Assembly: GCF_901875575.1 (NCBI RefSeq)
Contig: NZ_CABFMF010000011.1
Location: forward strand, 401,141 to 465,140
Length of the DNA stretch: 64,000 bases
Source: an uncultured Streptococcus sp.
GTDB taxonomy: Bacteria > Bacillota > Bacilli > Lactobacillales > Streptococcaceae
Direction: 5' to 3'
This document shows positions 12,454 to 22,499 of this stretch, in pieces. The position numbers and the translations under genes were made by a program. Positions within the stretch are counted from its first letter, which is position 1; each line of letters starts with the position of its first letter. A model generated the notes under the pieces. That model made no database searches. It worked only from the letters and a program-made list of their open reading frames with translations, and had not been told where the DNA came from.

Positions 12454-14496
12454 ATGAGAAAATTTAACAGCCATTCGATTCCGATTCGGCTTAATTTATT
12501 GTTTTCAATCGTCATTTTACTCTTTATGACCATTATTGGTCGTTTGTTGTATATGCAGGTTTTGAACAAGGATTTTTACGAAAAAAAGCTAGCCTCAGCT
12601 AGTCAGACCAAGGTCACAACCAGTTCTGCTCGTGGGGAAATCTATGATGCTAGTGGAAAACCTTTGGTAGAAAATACGTTAAAGCAGGTTGTTTCCTTTA
12701 CGCGTAGCAATAAAATGACGGCTACAGACTTAAAAGAAACAGCTAAAAAGTTACTGACTTATGTGAGCATCAGTTCGCCAAATTTGACAGAACGCCAGCT
12801 GGCTGATTATTATTTGGCTGATCCTGAAATCTATAAAAAAACAGTGGAAGCTCTCCCAAGGGAGAAACGCTTGGATTCAGATGGTAATCGCCTATCCGAA
12901 TCAGAACTGTATAACAATGCGGTCGATAGTGTCCCAACAAGTCAACTAAACTATACAGAGGATGAAAAGAAAGAAATCTATCTTTTTAGTCAGTTAAATG
13001 CTGTTGGAAACTTTGCGACAGGAACCATTGCGACAGATCCTCTAAATGATTCTCAGGTGGCTGTTATTGCCTCTATTTCAAAGGAGATGCCTGGCATTAG
13101 TATTTCTACTTCTTGGGATCGAAAGATTTTGGAAACTTCCCTTTCTTCTATAGTAGGGAGTGTATCCAGTGAAAAAGCTGGTCTCCCAGCGGAAGAAGCA
13201 GAAGCCTATCTTAAAAAAGGCTATTCTCTAAATGACCGTGTTGGAACCTCGTATTTGGAAAAGCAATATGAAGAGACCTTACAAGGAAAACGCTCGGTAA
13301 AAGAAATCCATCTGGATAAATATGGCAATATGGAAAGCGTGGATACAATTGAGGAAGGTAGTAAGGGAAACAATATCAAGCTGACCATTGATTTGGCCTT
13401 CCAAGATAGTGTGGATGCTTTGCTGAAAAGTTATTTCAATTCCGAGCTAGGAAATGGTGGAGCCAAGTATTCTGAGGGTGTGTATGCAGTCGCCCTTAAT
13501 CCAAAAACAGGTGCTGTGTTATCCATGTCAGGGATCAAACATGACCTGAAAACGGGAGAGTTGACGCCAGATTCCTTGGGAACGGTAACCAATGTCTTTG
13601 TCCCAGGTTCGGTTGTCAAGGCGGCGACCATCAGTTCCGGTTGGGAAAATGGTGTTTTATCAGGAAACCAAACCTTAACAGATCAGCCTATTGTTTTCCA
13701 AGGTTCAGCTCCAATTTATTCTTGGTATAAATTGGCATATGGATCTTTTCCTATTACAGCTGTGGAAGCCTTGGAGTATTCATCCAATGCTTACATGGTT
13801 CAAACCGCTCTTGGAATCATGGGCCAGACCTATCAACCAAATATGTTTGTTGGAACCAGCAATTTGGAAACAGCTATGGGAAAACTTCGTGCGACCTTTG
13901 GCGAATATGGCTTGGGGGCTGCGACCGGAATTGACCTACCAGATGAATCTACTGGATTTGTTCCCAAAGAGTATAGCTTTGCTAATTACATCACCAATGC
14001 TTTTGGCCAGTTTGATAACTACACACCGATGCAATTAGCCCAGTACGTTGCAACTATTGCTAACAATGGTGTTCGTCTAGCTCCACATATTGTCGAGGGA
14101 ATATACGACAACAATGATAAGGGTGGCCTTGGGGAATTAATCCAAGCAATAGATACCAAGGAAATCAACAAGGTCAATATTTCTGAATCAGATATGGCAA
14201 TCTTGCACCAAGGATTTTACCAAGTATCGCATGGAACTAGTCCCCTTACGACAGGACGGGCGTTTTCAGATGGCGCCACTGTTTCTATCAGTGGTAAGAC
14301 CGGTACAGGTGAAAGCTATGTAGCTGGTGGTCAAGAAGCTAATAATACCAATGCCGTGGCCTATGCTCCAACAGAAAATCCTCAAATTGCAGTTGCAGTA
14401 GTCTTTCCTCATAATACCAATTTAACCAAAAATGTTGGGCCAGCAATTGCTCGCGACATTATCAATCTATACAACCAACACCATCCAATGAATTAG
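12454..14496 (+). CDS. pbp2b: Penicillin-binding protein 2b (class B transpeptidase)
   Basis: Monofunctional D,D-transpeptidase for peripheral peptidoglycan synthesis, anchored by one N-terminal helix (about residues 15-38). The start at 12454 (MRKFNSHS) gives 680 residues and the numbering used for pneumococcus; an in-frame ATG at 12439 would add five residues. Catalytic motifs are S386-V-V-K, S443-S-N and K615-T-G. The residue after SSN is Ala446 instead of the Thr of susceptible reference PBP2b, and G476, G619, G625, E628 and N630 also differ from the reference as I recall it. T446A is a well-known low-affinity change. The rest is close to pneumococcal PBP2b. recR follows after 10 bases. 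Confidence 0.96.
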   Translation: MRKFNSHSIPIRLNLLFSIVILLFMTIIGRLLYMQVLNKDFYEKKLASASQTKVTTSSARGEIYDASGKPLVENTLKQVVSFTRSNKMTATDLKETAKKLLTYVSISSPNLTERQLADYYLADPEIYKKTVEALPREKRLDSDGNRLSESELYNNAVDSVPTSQLNYTEDEKKEIYLFSQLNAVGNFATGTIATDPLNDSQVAVIASISKEMPGISISTSWDRKILETSLSSIVGSVSSEKAGLPAEEAEAYLKKGYSLNDRVGTSYLEKQYEETLQGKRSVKEIHLDKYGNMESVDTIEEGSKGNNIKLTIDLAFQDSVDALLKSYFNSELGNGGAKYSEGVYAVALNPKTGAVLSMSGIKHDLKTGELTPDSLGTVTNVFVPGSVVKAATISSGWENGVLSGNQTLTDQPIVFQGSAPIYSWYKLAYGSFPITAVEALEYSSNAYMVQTALGIMGQTYQPNMFVGTSNLETAMGKLRATFGEYGLGAATGIDLPDESTGFVPKEYSFANYITNAFGQFDNYTPMQLAQYVATIANNGVRLAPHIVEGIYDNNDKGGLGELIQAIDTKEINKVNISESDMAILHQGFYQVSHGTSPLTTGRAFSDGATVSISGKTGTGESYVAGGQEANNTNAVAYAPTENPQIAVAVVFPHNTNLTKNVGPAIARDIINLYNQHHPMN

Positions 14497-14506
14497 AAAG
14501 GAAGCC

Positions 14507-15103
14507 ATGCTTTATCCAACACCCATTGCCAAGCTGATTGACAGTTATTCTAAGTTACCAGGTATCGGGATTAAGACGGCTACGCGTCTGGCCTTTTATA
14601 CGATTGGGATGTCTGATGACGATGTCAATGAATTTGCAAAAAATCTCCTTTCTGCTAAGAGAGAGCTGACCTATTGTTCTATTTGTGGTCGTTTGACTGA
14701 TGATGATCCGTGCTCAATTTGTACTGATTCGACTAGGGATCAGACAACCATCTTGGTACTCGAAGATAGCCGAGATGTTGCAGCTATGGAGAATATCCAA
14801 GAATATCACGGGCTCTACCATGTTTTACATGGATTGATTTCTCCAATGAATGGTGTTGGTCCTGATGATATCAATCTAAAAAGTCTCATGACTCGTCTCA
14901 TGGATAGTGAAATTACAGAAATCATTGTAGCAACCAATGCGACAGCAGATGGGGAAGCGACTTCCATGTATTTATCTCGTTTGCTTAAACCAGCAGGTAT
15001 AAAAGTGACGCGTTTGGCTCGAGGATTAGCTGTAGGAGCAGATATTGAGTATGCTGACGAAGTCACGTTATTAAGAGCGATTGAAAATCGTACGGAATTG
15101 TAA
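14507..15103 (+). CDS. recR: Recombination mediator protein RecR
   Basis: A 198-residue DNA-binding protein of the RecFOR pathway that helps load RecA on gapped DNA. It has the helix-hairpin-helix ([13 protein letters not shown]), a zinc finger with four cysteines ([16 protein letters not shown]) and a Toprim domain (from about ILVLEDSRD to GEATSMYL). It follows pbp2b as in pneumococcus. The genes that I recall after recR in S. pneumoniae (ddl, murF) are absent here, so the synteny breaks just after this gene. Confidence 0.95.
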   Translation: MLYPTPIAKLIDSYSKLPGIGIKTATRLAFYTIGMSDDDVNEFAKNLLSAKRELTYCSICGRLTDDDPCSICTDSTRDQTTILVLEDSRDVAAMENIQEYHGLYHVLHGLISPMNGVGPDDINLKSLMTRLMDSEITEIIVATNATADGEATSMYLSRLLKPAGIKVTRLARGLAVGADIEYADEVTLLRAIENRTEL

Positions 15104-15287
15104 GTTAGTAAATGAGATTACTTTCAAGATTCTTAGTTTTATTCTTTAACAAATTAATTGTTTTTATAAATATAAAGATTTAGGAGCAAGATGTGTTCGT
15201 AGTTTTAGTATGACGATGAGTATTCCAATATTCTATTAGTAATATTGAATAAATCACTAGCAAATGAGTATACAATTATTAAAAAAT

Positions 15288-15337
15288 AAATCAAAGATTG
15301 TGCTAACTTTACGTGAGTGGCAGGGTCTTTGATTTTT
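15288..15337 (+). terminator. Hairpin with T tract after recR
   Basis: AAATCAAAGA (15288-15297) pairs with TCTTTGATTT (15326-15335), followed by more Ts. It is directly followed by the intron-like remnant, as expected for group IIC introns, which insert just after terminator stems. Confidence 0.6.
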
Positions 15338-15339
15338 TA

Positions 15340-15633
15340 GTATACGACGGGCATACCGTGCATCTGATGCGCAAGTCCTCTGTAGGCATGCTACCAGTAA
15401 CTCAAAAGTAATTCTTAAGTCTGACCTTGAAAATAAGAATCGTCAGAGGAAGGAATAGCGAAATCGTGGCTCTACGAATAGAAACGTGATAGTTAGGCAT
15501 ATATAGCGGATGAGGGCACTAGAAATACTAAAGTCAAAATAGGAAGTCGTAATCCATACGTGTAAATGATGGGAGCAATTGAATTCGAACTAGAGAGGTA
15601 GTTAATAGATTTATGCTATAGTCATGGTAGTTT
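15340..15633 (+). mobile_element. 5' remnant of a group IIC-type intron (no reverse transcriptase)
   Basis: The stretch has no reading frame but follows the order of landmarks of group IIC intron domain I as I recall them from the Oceanobacillus iheyensis intron. These are a 5' GTATACGACGGGC end, a GCGCAAGTCC segment, AGAGGAAGGAATAGCGAAA, GAATAGAAACGTGATAG-TTAGGC, GCGGATGAG, CTAAAGTCA and finally GTTAATAG...CTATAGTCATGGTA. Domain V, domain VI and the intron-encoded protein are missing, so it cannot be mobile. It sits right behind a terminator-like hairpin, the known insertion preference of this class. Confidence 0.6.
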
Positions 15634-15671
15634 GTATGATTTTAATTCTTTTATCAAATAATAGATTAGAA

Positions 15672-15701
15672 TTGTCAGATAATATAATTTTATGTTATAA
15701 T
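15672..15701 (+). promoter_or_regulatory. Promoter of the methyltransferase gene
   Basis: TTGTCA (15672-15677), 18-base spacer, TGT plus TATAAT (15696-15701), an extended -10 type. Confidence 0.65.
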
Positions 15702-15724
15702 AAAGAAAAAACAGAGGTGTTCAA

Positions 15725-16483
15725 ATGTCAGAAGCAGGTCATAAGTTTTTAGCAAAATTGGGGAAAAAACGCTTACGTCCAGGTGGAAAACGTGCCACAG
15801 ATTGGTTAATTGCAGAAGGAGAATTTTCAAAAGAAAAGAGAATACTAGAGGTTGCGTGTAATAGAGGAACCACAGCAATTGAGTTGGCACAGCGTTTTGG
15901 TTGTAAGATAACTGCTGTTGATATGGATGGTCAAGCTTTAGAAGTGGCAAAAAAATCTGCTGAAAAGGCAGGTGTTGCTCATTTAATCAGTTTTGAAAGA
16001 GCCAATGCAATGAAACTTCCTTATGAAGATGCTAGTTTTGATATTGTTATAAATGAAGCTATGCTGACTATGCAAGCCGATCAAGCTAAGAAAAAATGTG
16101 TAATGGAGTATCTAAGGGTTTTAAAACCTGGAGGTCTTCTATTGACACATGATGTGCTTCTTAAGGAAGCTAAAGAGTCTGTCAGACAGGAATTGTCACA
16201 AGCAATTCATGTAAATGTAGGTCCTTTAACTCAAGATGGTTGGGAACAGGTGATGATAGAATCAGGTTATCGTGATGTGAAAGTATTAACTGGTGAAATG
16301 ACATTAATGAAATTATCAGGTATGATTTATGACGAAGGTTGGCTAGGGACTTTGAAAATTTGTATAAATGCTTGTAAAAAAGAGAATAGAAAGCAGTTTT
16401 TAACGATGTATAAAATGTTTGATAAGAATAAAAAGAAATTGGGCTTTATTGCTATGGCTAGTTATAAATCGTCAAATCGTTAG
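15725..16483 (+). CDS. Class I SAM-dependent methyltransferase, substrate unknown
   Basis: A 252-residue cytosolic protein with a Rossmann methyltransferase core. Motif I reads LEVACNRGTTAIELA (about residues 40-54), the acidic residue of motif II lies in ITAVDMDG, and FDIVINEAML corresponds to motif IV. The C-terminal part has no recognisable substrate domain; small-molecule methylation is possible. It sits before apt, the arrangement I recall from S. pneumoniae, and marks the start of the colinear block. It has its own promoter, and an AGAGGTG ribosome site precedes the ATG. Confidence 0.8.
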   Translation: MSEAGHKFLAKLGKKRLRPGGKRATDWLIAEGEFSKEKRILEVACNRGTTAIELAQRFGCKITAVDMDGQALEVAKKSAEKAGVAHLISFERANAMKLPYEDASFDIVINEAMLTMQADQAKKKCVMEYLRVLKPGGLLLTHDVLLKEAKESVRQELSQAIHVNVGPLTQDGWEQVMIESGYRDVKVLTGEMTLMKLSGMIYDEGWLGTLKICINACKKENRKQFLTMYKMFDKNKKKLGFIAMASYKSSNR

Positions 16484-16562
16484 ATAATCATTGAAGTTAA
16501 CTTTTCCTTTCTTTAAAAATATGCTATAATAGAGAGTAAAAAACTTTGAAAGAAAGAAAAAG

Positions 16563-17075
16563 ATGAATTTAAAAGATTATATTGCAACTATTGAAAATTA
16601 CCCGAAGGAAGGTATTACCTTCCGTGATATCAGCCCTTTGATGGCTGATGGAAATGCTTATAGTTATGCTGTTCGTGAAATTGTTCAGTATGCTACTGAC
16701 AAGAAAATCGATATGATTGTAGGGCCAGAGGCTCGTGGATTTATCGTTGGCTGCCCAGTCGCTTTTGAGTTGGGAATTGGTTTTGCGCCTGTTCGTAAGC
16801 CAGGAAAATTACCACGTGAAGTCATTTCTGCTGATTATGAGAAAGAGTACGGTGTTGATACCTTGACTATGCATGCTGACGCTATTAAGCCAGGTCAACG
16901 TGTTCTTATCGTAGATGACCTCTTGGCAACAGGTGGAACTGTTAAGGCAACCATCGAGATGATTGAAAAACTTGGTGGTGTTGTAGCTGGTTGTGCCTTC
17001 CTTGTGGAATTAGATGACTTGAAAGGCCGTGAGAAAATCGGTGATTACGATTACAAGGTTCTTATGCATTATTAA
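16563..17075 (+). CDS. apt: Adenine phosphoribosyltransferase
   Basis: Purine salvage enzyme making AMP from adenine and PRPP. The 170 residues are the normal length. The PRPP-binding loop [13 protein letters not shown] (about residues 117-129) and PEARGF are clear. It has its own extended -10 promoter (TGC-TATAAT, 16522-16530) and a terminator after the stop. Confidence 0.95.
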   Translation: MNLKDYIATIENYPKEGITFRDISPLMADGNAYSYAVREIVQYATDKKIDMIVGPEARGFIVGCPVAFELGIGFAPVRKPGKLPREVISADYEKEYGVDTLTMHADAIKPGQRVLIVDDLLATGGTVKATIEMIEKLGGVVAGCAFLVELDDLKGREKIGDYDYKVLMHY

Positions 17076-17076
17076 A

Positions 17077-17101
17077 AAACAGTCCTTAGGGCTGTTTTCT
17101 C
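17077..17101 (+). terminator. Terminator of apt
   Basis: AAAACAG pairs with CTGTTTT, with an inner CCTTAGGG, ending in TTTTCTCT. Confidence 0.75.
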
Positions 17102-17150
17102 TACATTAGGATATAAAAATAGACTATAGCTAGTTAGAGAAAAACTATAA

Positions 17151-17216
17151 TTGAAAACTATATCTTCTTACAGTATAATAAAGGAAAGAAGTGTTTAACA
17201 TTGGATGTTTAAACAC
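17151..17216 (+). promoter_or_regulatory. metA promoter and leader hairpin
   Basis: TTGAAA (17151-17156), 17-base spacer, TATAAT (17174-17179). The transcript then begins with a GTGTTTAA/TTAAACAC stem (17191-17216). I see no T-box or SAM riboswitch signature. Confidence 0.65.
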
Positions 17217-17255
17217 CTGCCATGATTCCTGAAAGAGTACAGTTAGGAGAGGGTT

Positions 17256-18200
17256 ATGCCGATTCGAATTGATAAAAAATTACCAGCTGTTGAGATTTTA
17301 CGGACAGAGAACATCTTTGTTATGGATGATCAACGTGCTGCCCACCAAGATATTCGTCCCTTGAAGATTTTGATTTTGAACTTAATGCCCAAAAAAGTGG
17401 TTACAGAGACCCAGTTGTTACGGCATTTAGCAAATACTCCTTTGCAATTGGACATAGACTTTCTCTATATGGAGAGTCACCGTTCCAAGACGACTCGTGC
17501 AGAGCATATGGAAACTTTTTATAAGACCTTTGGAGAAGTGAAGGATGACTTTTTTGATGGGATGATTATTACTGGTGCTCCAGTCGAACATCTACCTTTT
17601 GAAGAAGTAGATTACTGGGAAGAGTTTAGTCAAGTGATTGAGTGGTCTAAAACCCATGTTTACTCTACTCTTCATATTTGTTGGGGTGCTCAGGCTGGGC
17701 TCTATTTGCGATATGGGGTGGAAAAATACCAGATGGACAGTAAGTTATCAGGTATCTATCCTCAGGATACTTTAAAGGAAGGACACCTTCTCTTTAGAGG
17801 GTTTGACGATAGCTACGTATCCCCTCATTCTCGGCATACGGAGATTTCTAAAGAAGAGATATTGAATAAGACCAATTTGGAAATTCTGTCGGAAGGCCCC
17901 CAAGTTGGTGTCTCAATTTTGGCTAGTCGGGATTTGCGTGAAATTTATAGTTTTGGACATTTGGAGTATGATCGAGATACCTTGGCAAAAGAGTATTTTC
18001 GAGATTGTGATGCTGGTTTAAATCCGCACATTCCGGAAAATTACTTTAAGAATGATGATGTTAATCAAACCCCGTGTCTCTGTTGGTCTTCGTCTGCGGC
18101 TCTTTTTTTCAGTAACTGGGTTAACTATGCTGTCTATCAAGAAACACCCTTTGATTGGAGAAAAATTCAAGATGATGCATCTTCATTTGGATATTTATAA
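17256..18200 (+). CDS. metA: Homoserine O-acyltransferase MetA
   Basis: First committed step of methionine biosynthesis, activating the hydroxyl of homoserine. A 314-residue member of the MetA (HTS) family with a class I amidotransferase-like fold. [11 protein letters not shown] contains the catalytic cysteine, and SPHSRHTE and GHLEYD carry the conserved His and Glu residues. The family name suggests succinyl-CoA, but many Gram-positive MetA enzymes use acetyl-CoA, so the acyl donor is uncertain. dnaD follows after eight bases. Confidence 0.93.
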   Translation: MPIRIDKKLPAVEILRTENIFVMDDQRAAHQDIRPLKILILNLMPKKVVTETQLLRHLANTPLQLDIDFLYMESHRSKTTRAEHMETFYKTFGEVKDDFFDGMIITGAPVEHLPFEEVDYWEEFSQVIEWSKTHVYSTLHICWGAQAGLYLRYGVEKYQMDSKLSGIYPQDTLKEGHLLFRGFDDSYVSPHSRHTEISKEEILNKTNLEILSEGPQVGVSILASRDLREIYSFGHLEYDRDTLAKEYFRDCDAGLNPHIPENYFKNDDVNQTPCLCWSSSAALFFSNWVNYAVYQETPFDWRKIQDDASSFGYL

Positions 18201-18208
18201 GAGGAATT

Positions 18209-18886
18209 ATGACATATTTAGACGCTTTTAAATCAGGAAACTTGGTTTTGCCGAGTGCCCTGCTATTGCATTTTAAGGAACTCTTTCCTTCCAGTGATGA
18301 TTTTCTGGTTTGGCAATTTTTCTATTTAGTAAATACCTCCTCTATGGAGGAGCTCTCTCCAAGTCAAATTGCTGAGATTATTGGCAAAGAATTGCCAGAT
18401 GTCAATCAAGCAATTTCTAATTTGACAGAGAACGGTTTACTTCAATATCGAACCATTGAATTAAATGGTGAAATAGAGTTAATTTTTGATGCGAGTTCTG
18501 CCTTGGAACGCTTGGATAACTTACTAGGTGTTCATAAGTCAACGCTTGAGAAAGTGACGCCACAAAATCAACTAAAAGACTTGGTTGAAACTTTTGAGCA
18601 GGAACTTGGTCGCTTGTTAACACCTTTTGAAATTGAAGATCTGACTAAAACTGTCAAAGACGACGGAACAAATGTCGATGTAATCAAGGAAGCTCTTCGG
18701 GAAGCTATTTTAAATGGAAAAACTAATTGGAAATACATTCAGGCTATTTTACGGAACTGGCGTCACGAGGGGATTAGAAGTGTGGTTCAGGTAGAAGCTA
18801 AGCGAGCAGAAAGAGTAGCAAGTCAGCCTCAACAAACACAAGTATCTGAAGATTTTATAAATGCAATGAATCTTTGGAAGGATTAG
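18209..18886 (+). CDS. dnaD: DnaD-family primosome protein
   Basis: A 225-residue replication-restart and initiation protein. The N-terminal part is winged-helix-like. The C-terminal DnaD/DnaB-II domain ends in the YxxxIxxNW motif (WKYIQAILRNW, about residues 172-182) that contacts single-stranded DNA. It lies directly behind metA and is probably co-transcribed with it. Confidence 0.9.
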   Translation: MTYLDAFKSGNLVLPSALLLHFKELFPSSDDFLVWQFFYLVNTSSMEELSPSQIAEIIGKELPDVNQAISNLTENGLLQYRTIELNGEIELIFDASSALERLDNLLGVHKSTLEKVTPQNQLKDLVETFEQELGRLLTPFEIEDLTKTVKDDGTNVDVIKEALREAILNGKTNWKYIQAILRNWRHEGIRSVVQVEAKRAERVASQPQQTQVSEDFINAMNLWKD

Positions 18887-18919
18887 GTTTTGAAACTAAC
18901 CTTGCTATCTGAGTAAGAT

Positions 18920-18948
18920 TTGCAAGCTGTTTATAATTGTGATAAAAT
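18920..18948 (+). promoter_or_regulatory. tpiA promoter
   Basis: TTGCAA (18920-18925), 17-base spacer, TGA plus TAAAAT (18943-18948). Confidence 0.6.
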
Positions 18949-18985
18949 AAGAAGAAAATAAATTTTTAAAAAAGAGGTATGTGAA

Positions 18986-19744
18986 ATGTCACGTAAACCA
19001 TTTATCGCCGGTAACTGGAAAATGAACAAAAATCCAGAAGAAGCAAAAGCGTTCGTTGAAGCAGTTGTATCAAAACTTCCTTCATCAGATCTAGTTGAAG
19101 CAGGGATCGCAGCTCCAGCTCTTGATTTGACAACTGTACTTGCTGCTGCTAAAGGTTCTAGTCTTAAAGTTGCTGCTCAAAACTGCTACTTTGAAAATGC
19201 AGGTGCTTTCACTGGTGAAACTAGTCCGCAAGTTTTGAAAGAAATCGGTACTGACTATGTAGTGATCGGTCACTCAGAACGTCGTGATTACTTCCATGAA
19301 ACTGATGAAGATATCAACAAAAAAGCAAAAGCAATCTTTGCAAACGGTATGCTTCCAATCATCTGTTGTGGTGAGTCACTTGAAACTTACGAGGCAGGTA
19401 AAGCTGCGGAATTTGTAGGTGCTCAAGTCTCTGCTGCATTGGCTGGATTGACAGCGGAACAAGTTGCAGCTTCAGTTATCGCTTACGAGCCAATCTGGGC
19501 TATCGGTACTGGTAAATCAGCTTCACAAGACGATGCACAAAAAATGTGTAAAGTTGTACGTGACGTTGTAGCTGCTGACTTTGGTCAAGAAGTTGCTGAT
19601 AAAGTACGTGTTCAATATGGTGGTTCAGTTAAACCAGAAAATGTTGCAGAATATATGGCTTGTCCAGATGTTGACGGTGCCCTTGTAGGTGGTGCATCAC
19701 TTGAAGCAGAAAGCTTCTTGGCTTTGCTTAATTTTGTAAAATAA
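18986..19744 (+). CDS. tpiA: Triosephosphate isomerase
   Basis: Glycolytic enzyme interconverting dihydroxyacetone phosphate and glyceraldehyde-3-phosphate. 252 residues, TIM barrel. Visible are N-terminal GNWKMNK with the catalytic lysine, the catalytic histidine in [16 protein letters not shown] with the catalytic glutamate and flexible loop, and the phosphate-binding YGGSV and GGAS. Strongly biased codon use, as expected for a highly expressed gene. Monocistronic, with its own promoter and terminator. Confidence 0.97.
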   Translation: MSRKPFIAGNWKMNKNPEEAKAFVEAVVSKLPSSDLVEAGIAAPALDLTTVLAAAKGSSLKVAAQNCYFENAGAFTGETSPQVLKEIGTDYVVIGHSERRDYFHETDEDINKKAKAIFANGMLPIICCGESLETYEAGKAAEFVGAQVSAALAGLTAEQVAASVIAYEPIWAIGTGKSASQDDAQKMCKVVRDVVAADFGQEVADKVRVQYGGSVKPENVAEYMACPDVDGALVGGASLEAESFLALLNFVK

Positions 19745-19761
19745 TCTTAAGCAAATAATAG

Positions 19762-19796
19762 ATGGAACGACATTTAAAGTGTCAGTTCCATTTTTT
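19762..19796 (+). terminator. Terminator of tpiA
   Basis: ATGGAAC and GTTCCAT with an inner ACA/TGT pairing, then TTTTTT. Confidence 0.85.
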
Positions 19797-19808
19797 ATAG
19801 GAGATCAA

Positions 19809-21506
19809 ATGTTAAATACAAAAATTTGAAAACTTGGTCTAGTAAGTGTTGTCGTACTAGGATTAGCAGTTAGTAAGGTAGCTGCAAATGAAACTGAAAC
19901 ACAAGTATCCTCCGACGAGAATAGTATTCGCTATTCTGTAAGTAAGGTAGAAGGCAAACAAACAGTTACTACTACAAATGAAACAAATGAAGCTAGTGTA
20001 AATAAAAAAACCGAAGAAGAGAAACCTGCCCAGAAAATCGCACATTGGGAAGGTGACTATTATATTAAAAATGATGGTTCCATGGCCAAGAATGAATGGA
20101 TTTATGATAAAACTTACCAGAGTTGGTTTTATTTAAAATCCGATGGAACTTATGCTCGTAATGAATGGAAGGGTAACTATTACCTAAAATCAGGTGGCTA
20201 CCTAGCCAAGAATGAATGGATTTATGATAAAGCTTATCAAAGCTGGTTTTATTTAAAGTCTGATGGACGCTATGCTCAGAATGAGTTGCAGGATGGCTAC
20301 TACCTCAAATCGGGTGGCTATATGGCCAAGAATGAGTGGATTTATGATAAAGCTAATCAGAGTTGGTTTTATTTAAAATCTGATGGTAAAATCGCTCGTA
20401 ATGAGTGGCAGGGTAATTATTATCTAAAATCCGATGGTTCGATGGCCAAGAATGAATGGGTGTATGATAAAACTTACCAAAGTTGGTTTTATTTAAAATC
20501 TGATGGACGCTATGCTCGTAATGAATGGCAAGGTAACTACTACCTAAAATCGGGTGGATACATGGCTAAAAATGAATGGGTTTATGATAATACATACCAA
20601 AGTTGGTTTTATCTAAAATCTGATGGTTCTTATGCCAATCAAGAATGGCAAAAAGTTGATGGGAAATGGTACTACCTTAAGAAATGGGGCTATATGGCTA
20701 AAAATGAGTGGCAAGGTAACTACTATTTGACAAGTAGTGGTGCCATGGCTACTGGTGAGTTGGTTTTGGATGGAGTTCGCTATATTTTTTCAGATTCAGG
20801 TGAGTTAAAAGAAAAGAAAGATTTGAATTCTGGATGGATTAATAAAGATGGTAGTCGTTATTTCTTTAATCGTAGAGAAGAACAGATTGGAACTGATCAA
20901 GCGAAAAAGATAATTGATATCAGTGAACATAATGGTCATATCTCAGATTGGAAAAAAGTAATTGATGAAAATGGCGTAGACGGGGTTATTGTTCGCTTGG
21001 GTTATAGCGGTGCTGAAGATAAGCAATTGGCATACAATATCAAAGAGTTAAACAGATTAGGTATACCTTATGGTGTTTATCTTTATACCTACGCTGAAGA
21101 TGAGACAGATGCTGAAAATGATGCCAAACAAACTATTGCATTATTGAAAAAATATAATATGAATTTGTCTTACCCTATCTACTATGACGTTGAAAACTGG
21201 GAGTATAATAATAAAACCAAAAAAGCTCCAACAGATACTGGAACCTGGGTTAAGATTATTAACAAGTATATAGCAAAGATGAGACAAGCGGGTTATCAAA
21301 ATGTGAAAGTTTATAGTTACCGTAGTTTATTGCAAACACGTTTAAATCATCCTGATATTCTACAACATGTCAACTGGGTTGCAGCCTACACAGATGCGCT
21401 TGATTGGACAAATCCATATTATTCTGGACCAAAAGGTTGGCAATATACATCTACTGAATCAATAACAGGTATTCGAGGAAATGTGGACGTCAGCGTTTGG
21501 TATTAA
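19809..21506 (+). pseudogene. lytC: LytC-type choline-binding lysozyme, interrupted by a stop in the signal peptide
   Basis: An ATAGGAG ribosome site and ATG at 19809 begin a signal peptide, but codon 7 is TGA (19827-19829), where TGG (Trp) would be natural. After it the same frame runs open: hydrophobic core (LGLVSVVVLGLAVSKVAANE), linker, about eleven choline-binding repeats of about 20 residues (NEW and WFYLKSDG cores), then a GH25 lysozyme domain (IIDISEHNGH with catalytic Asp, YYDVENW) to 21506. LytC is a surface muramidase held by choline on teichoic acids. The first later in-frame ATG (20082) lies inside the repeats without a ribosome site or signal peptide, so export looks lost. Repeats and catalytic domain are otherwise intact, so the lesion looks recent. 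Confidence 0.8.
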
Positions 21507-21524
21507 AACCTATATTTGAAGAAG

Positions 21525-21554
21525 GAGTATGCAAGTCATTTGCCTACTCTTTTT
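21525..21554 (+). terminator. Terminator of lytC
   Basis: GAGTATGCAA and TTGCCTACTC with a five-base loop, followed by TTTTT. Confidence 0.75.
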
Positions 21555-21850
21555 CATTTTCTAGTACAGTAGTATGCAATTTCAAAATAGTTTGATAAAG
21601 TAAACTATACTTATTTGACTTAAAATCTCTTCGCTGTTTTATAGGAAATTGAAATCACAATCTTTTTTAAAGAGATATTTGAAAGGTTTTTTGATTTAAA
21701 ATTTTCTCTAATAAATCCTTAAATTATCAGTCTATTGCAACTTTTCTCATATGAGTCTTTTGGCTTGCTATTGTTTTTTAAGAGTAGTATACTAAGTATG
21801 TAATCACTAATATGTGGTTGCTTAGAAAAATAATGAATGAGGTAAAAATA
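21555..21850 (+). promoter_or_regulatory. AT-rich intergenic region with the dpr promoter
   Basis: No gene is seen here. The promoter is TTGCTA (21765-21770), 17-base spacer, TATACT (21788-21793). The 200 bases before it are AT-rich with no repeat I recognise. I could not identify a clear PerR box. Confidence 0.6.
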
Positions 21851-22369
21851 ATGGTTCAAATTAAAAAAGAAGCAGTAAAAGACGTAGCAACACTAACTAA
21901 GGCAGCACCAATAGCTTTGGCTGAAACAAAGGCAGTTCTAAATCAAGCTGTAGCAGATTTGTATGTAGCACATGTTGCTTTTCATCAAGTACACTGGTAT
22001 ATGCGTGGTCGTGGTTTCCTAGTATGGCATCCAAAAATGGATGAGTACAAAGATGCCCTTGATGCTCACTTGGATGAAATCAGCGAACGTTTGATTACGC
22101 TTGGCGGTAACCCATATTCTACTTTGACAGAATTCCTTGAACACAGTGAAATTGAAGAAGAAGCTGGTGAATACCGTAATGTTGAAGAAAGTTTGGAGCG
22201 TGTTCTTGCTATCTTCCGTTACTTATCAGAGTTGTTCCAAAAAGGTTTGGATGTAACTGACGAAGAAGGTGATGATGTGACAAATGGTATTTTTGCGGAT
22301 GCCAAAACTGAAACGGATAAAACAATCTGGATGATTGCAGCAGAACTTGGACAAGCACCTGGGTTGTAA
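21851..22369 (+). CDS. dpr: Dps-like iron-binding peroxide-resistance protein Dpr
   Basis: A ferritin-like protein forming a 12-subunit shell that stores iron and limits Fenton chemistry, important in catalase-negative, peroxide-producing streptococci. I chose the ATG at 21851 (172 aa), preceded by GAGGT, over the in-frame ATG at 21812. The inter-subunit ferroxidase motif is visible (HQVHWYMRG, then [22 protein letters not shown]). It has its own promoter and a perfect terminator. Confidence 0.93.
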   Translation: MVQIKKEAVKDVATLTKAAPIALAETKAVLNQAVADLYVAHVAFHQVHWYMRGRGFLVWHPKMDEYKDALDAHLDEISERLITLGGNPYSTLTEFLEHSEIEEEAGEYRNVEESLERVLAIFRYLSELFQKGLDVTDEEGDDVTNGIFADAKTETDKTIWMIAAELGQAPGL

Positions 22370-22390
22370 GAAATAATAGCAATGTATATA

Positions 22391-22420
22391 AATCTGTAAG
22401 AAATTTCTTACAGATTTTTT
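22391..22420 (+). terminator. Terminator of dpr
   Basis: A perfect palindrome (AATCTGTAAGAAA with TTTCTTACAGATT) followed by TTTTTT. Confidence 0.9.
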
Positions 22421-22499
22421 CTATTCTGTAAGCTATTCCAAACCAGTCTTTTTTTGAGTTTTTTGATAAAATAGTAGTATCAGTAAAAAGGATGGAAGC

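Noticed and set aside
17180..17255. SAM or T-box riboswitch upstream of metA
   Set aside because: Only a short hairpin is seen. The conserved T-box sequence and SAM-aptamer features are absent.
19827..19829. Programmed read-through or selenocysteine at the lytC TGA
   Set aside because: There is no reason for either in a signal peptide, and streptococci are not known for selenocysteine use. A plain nonsense change is simpler.
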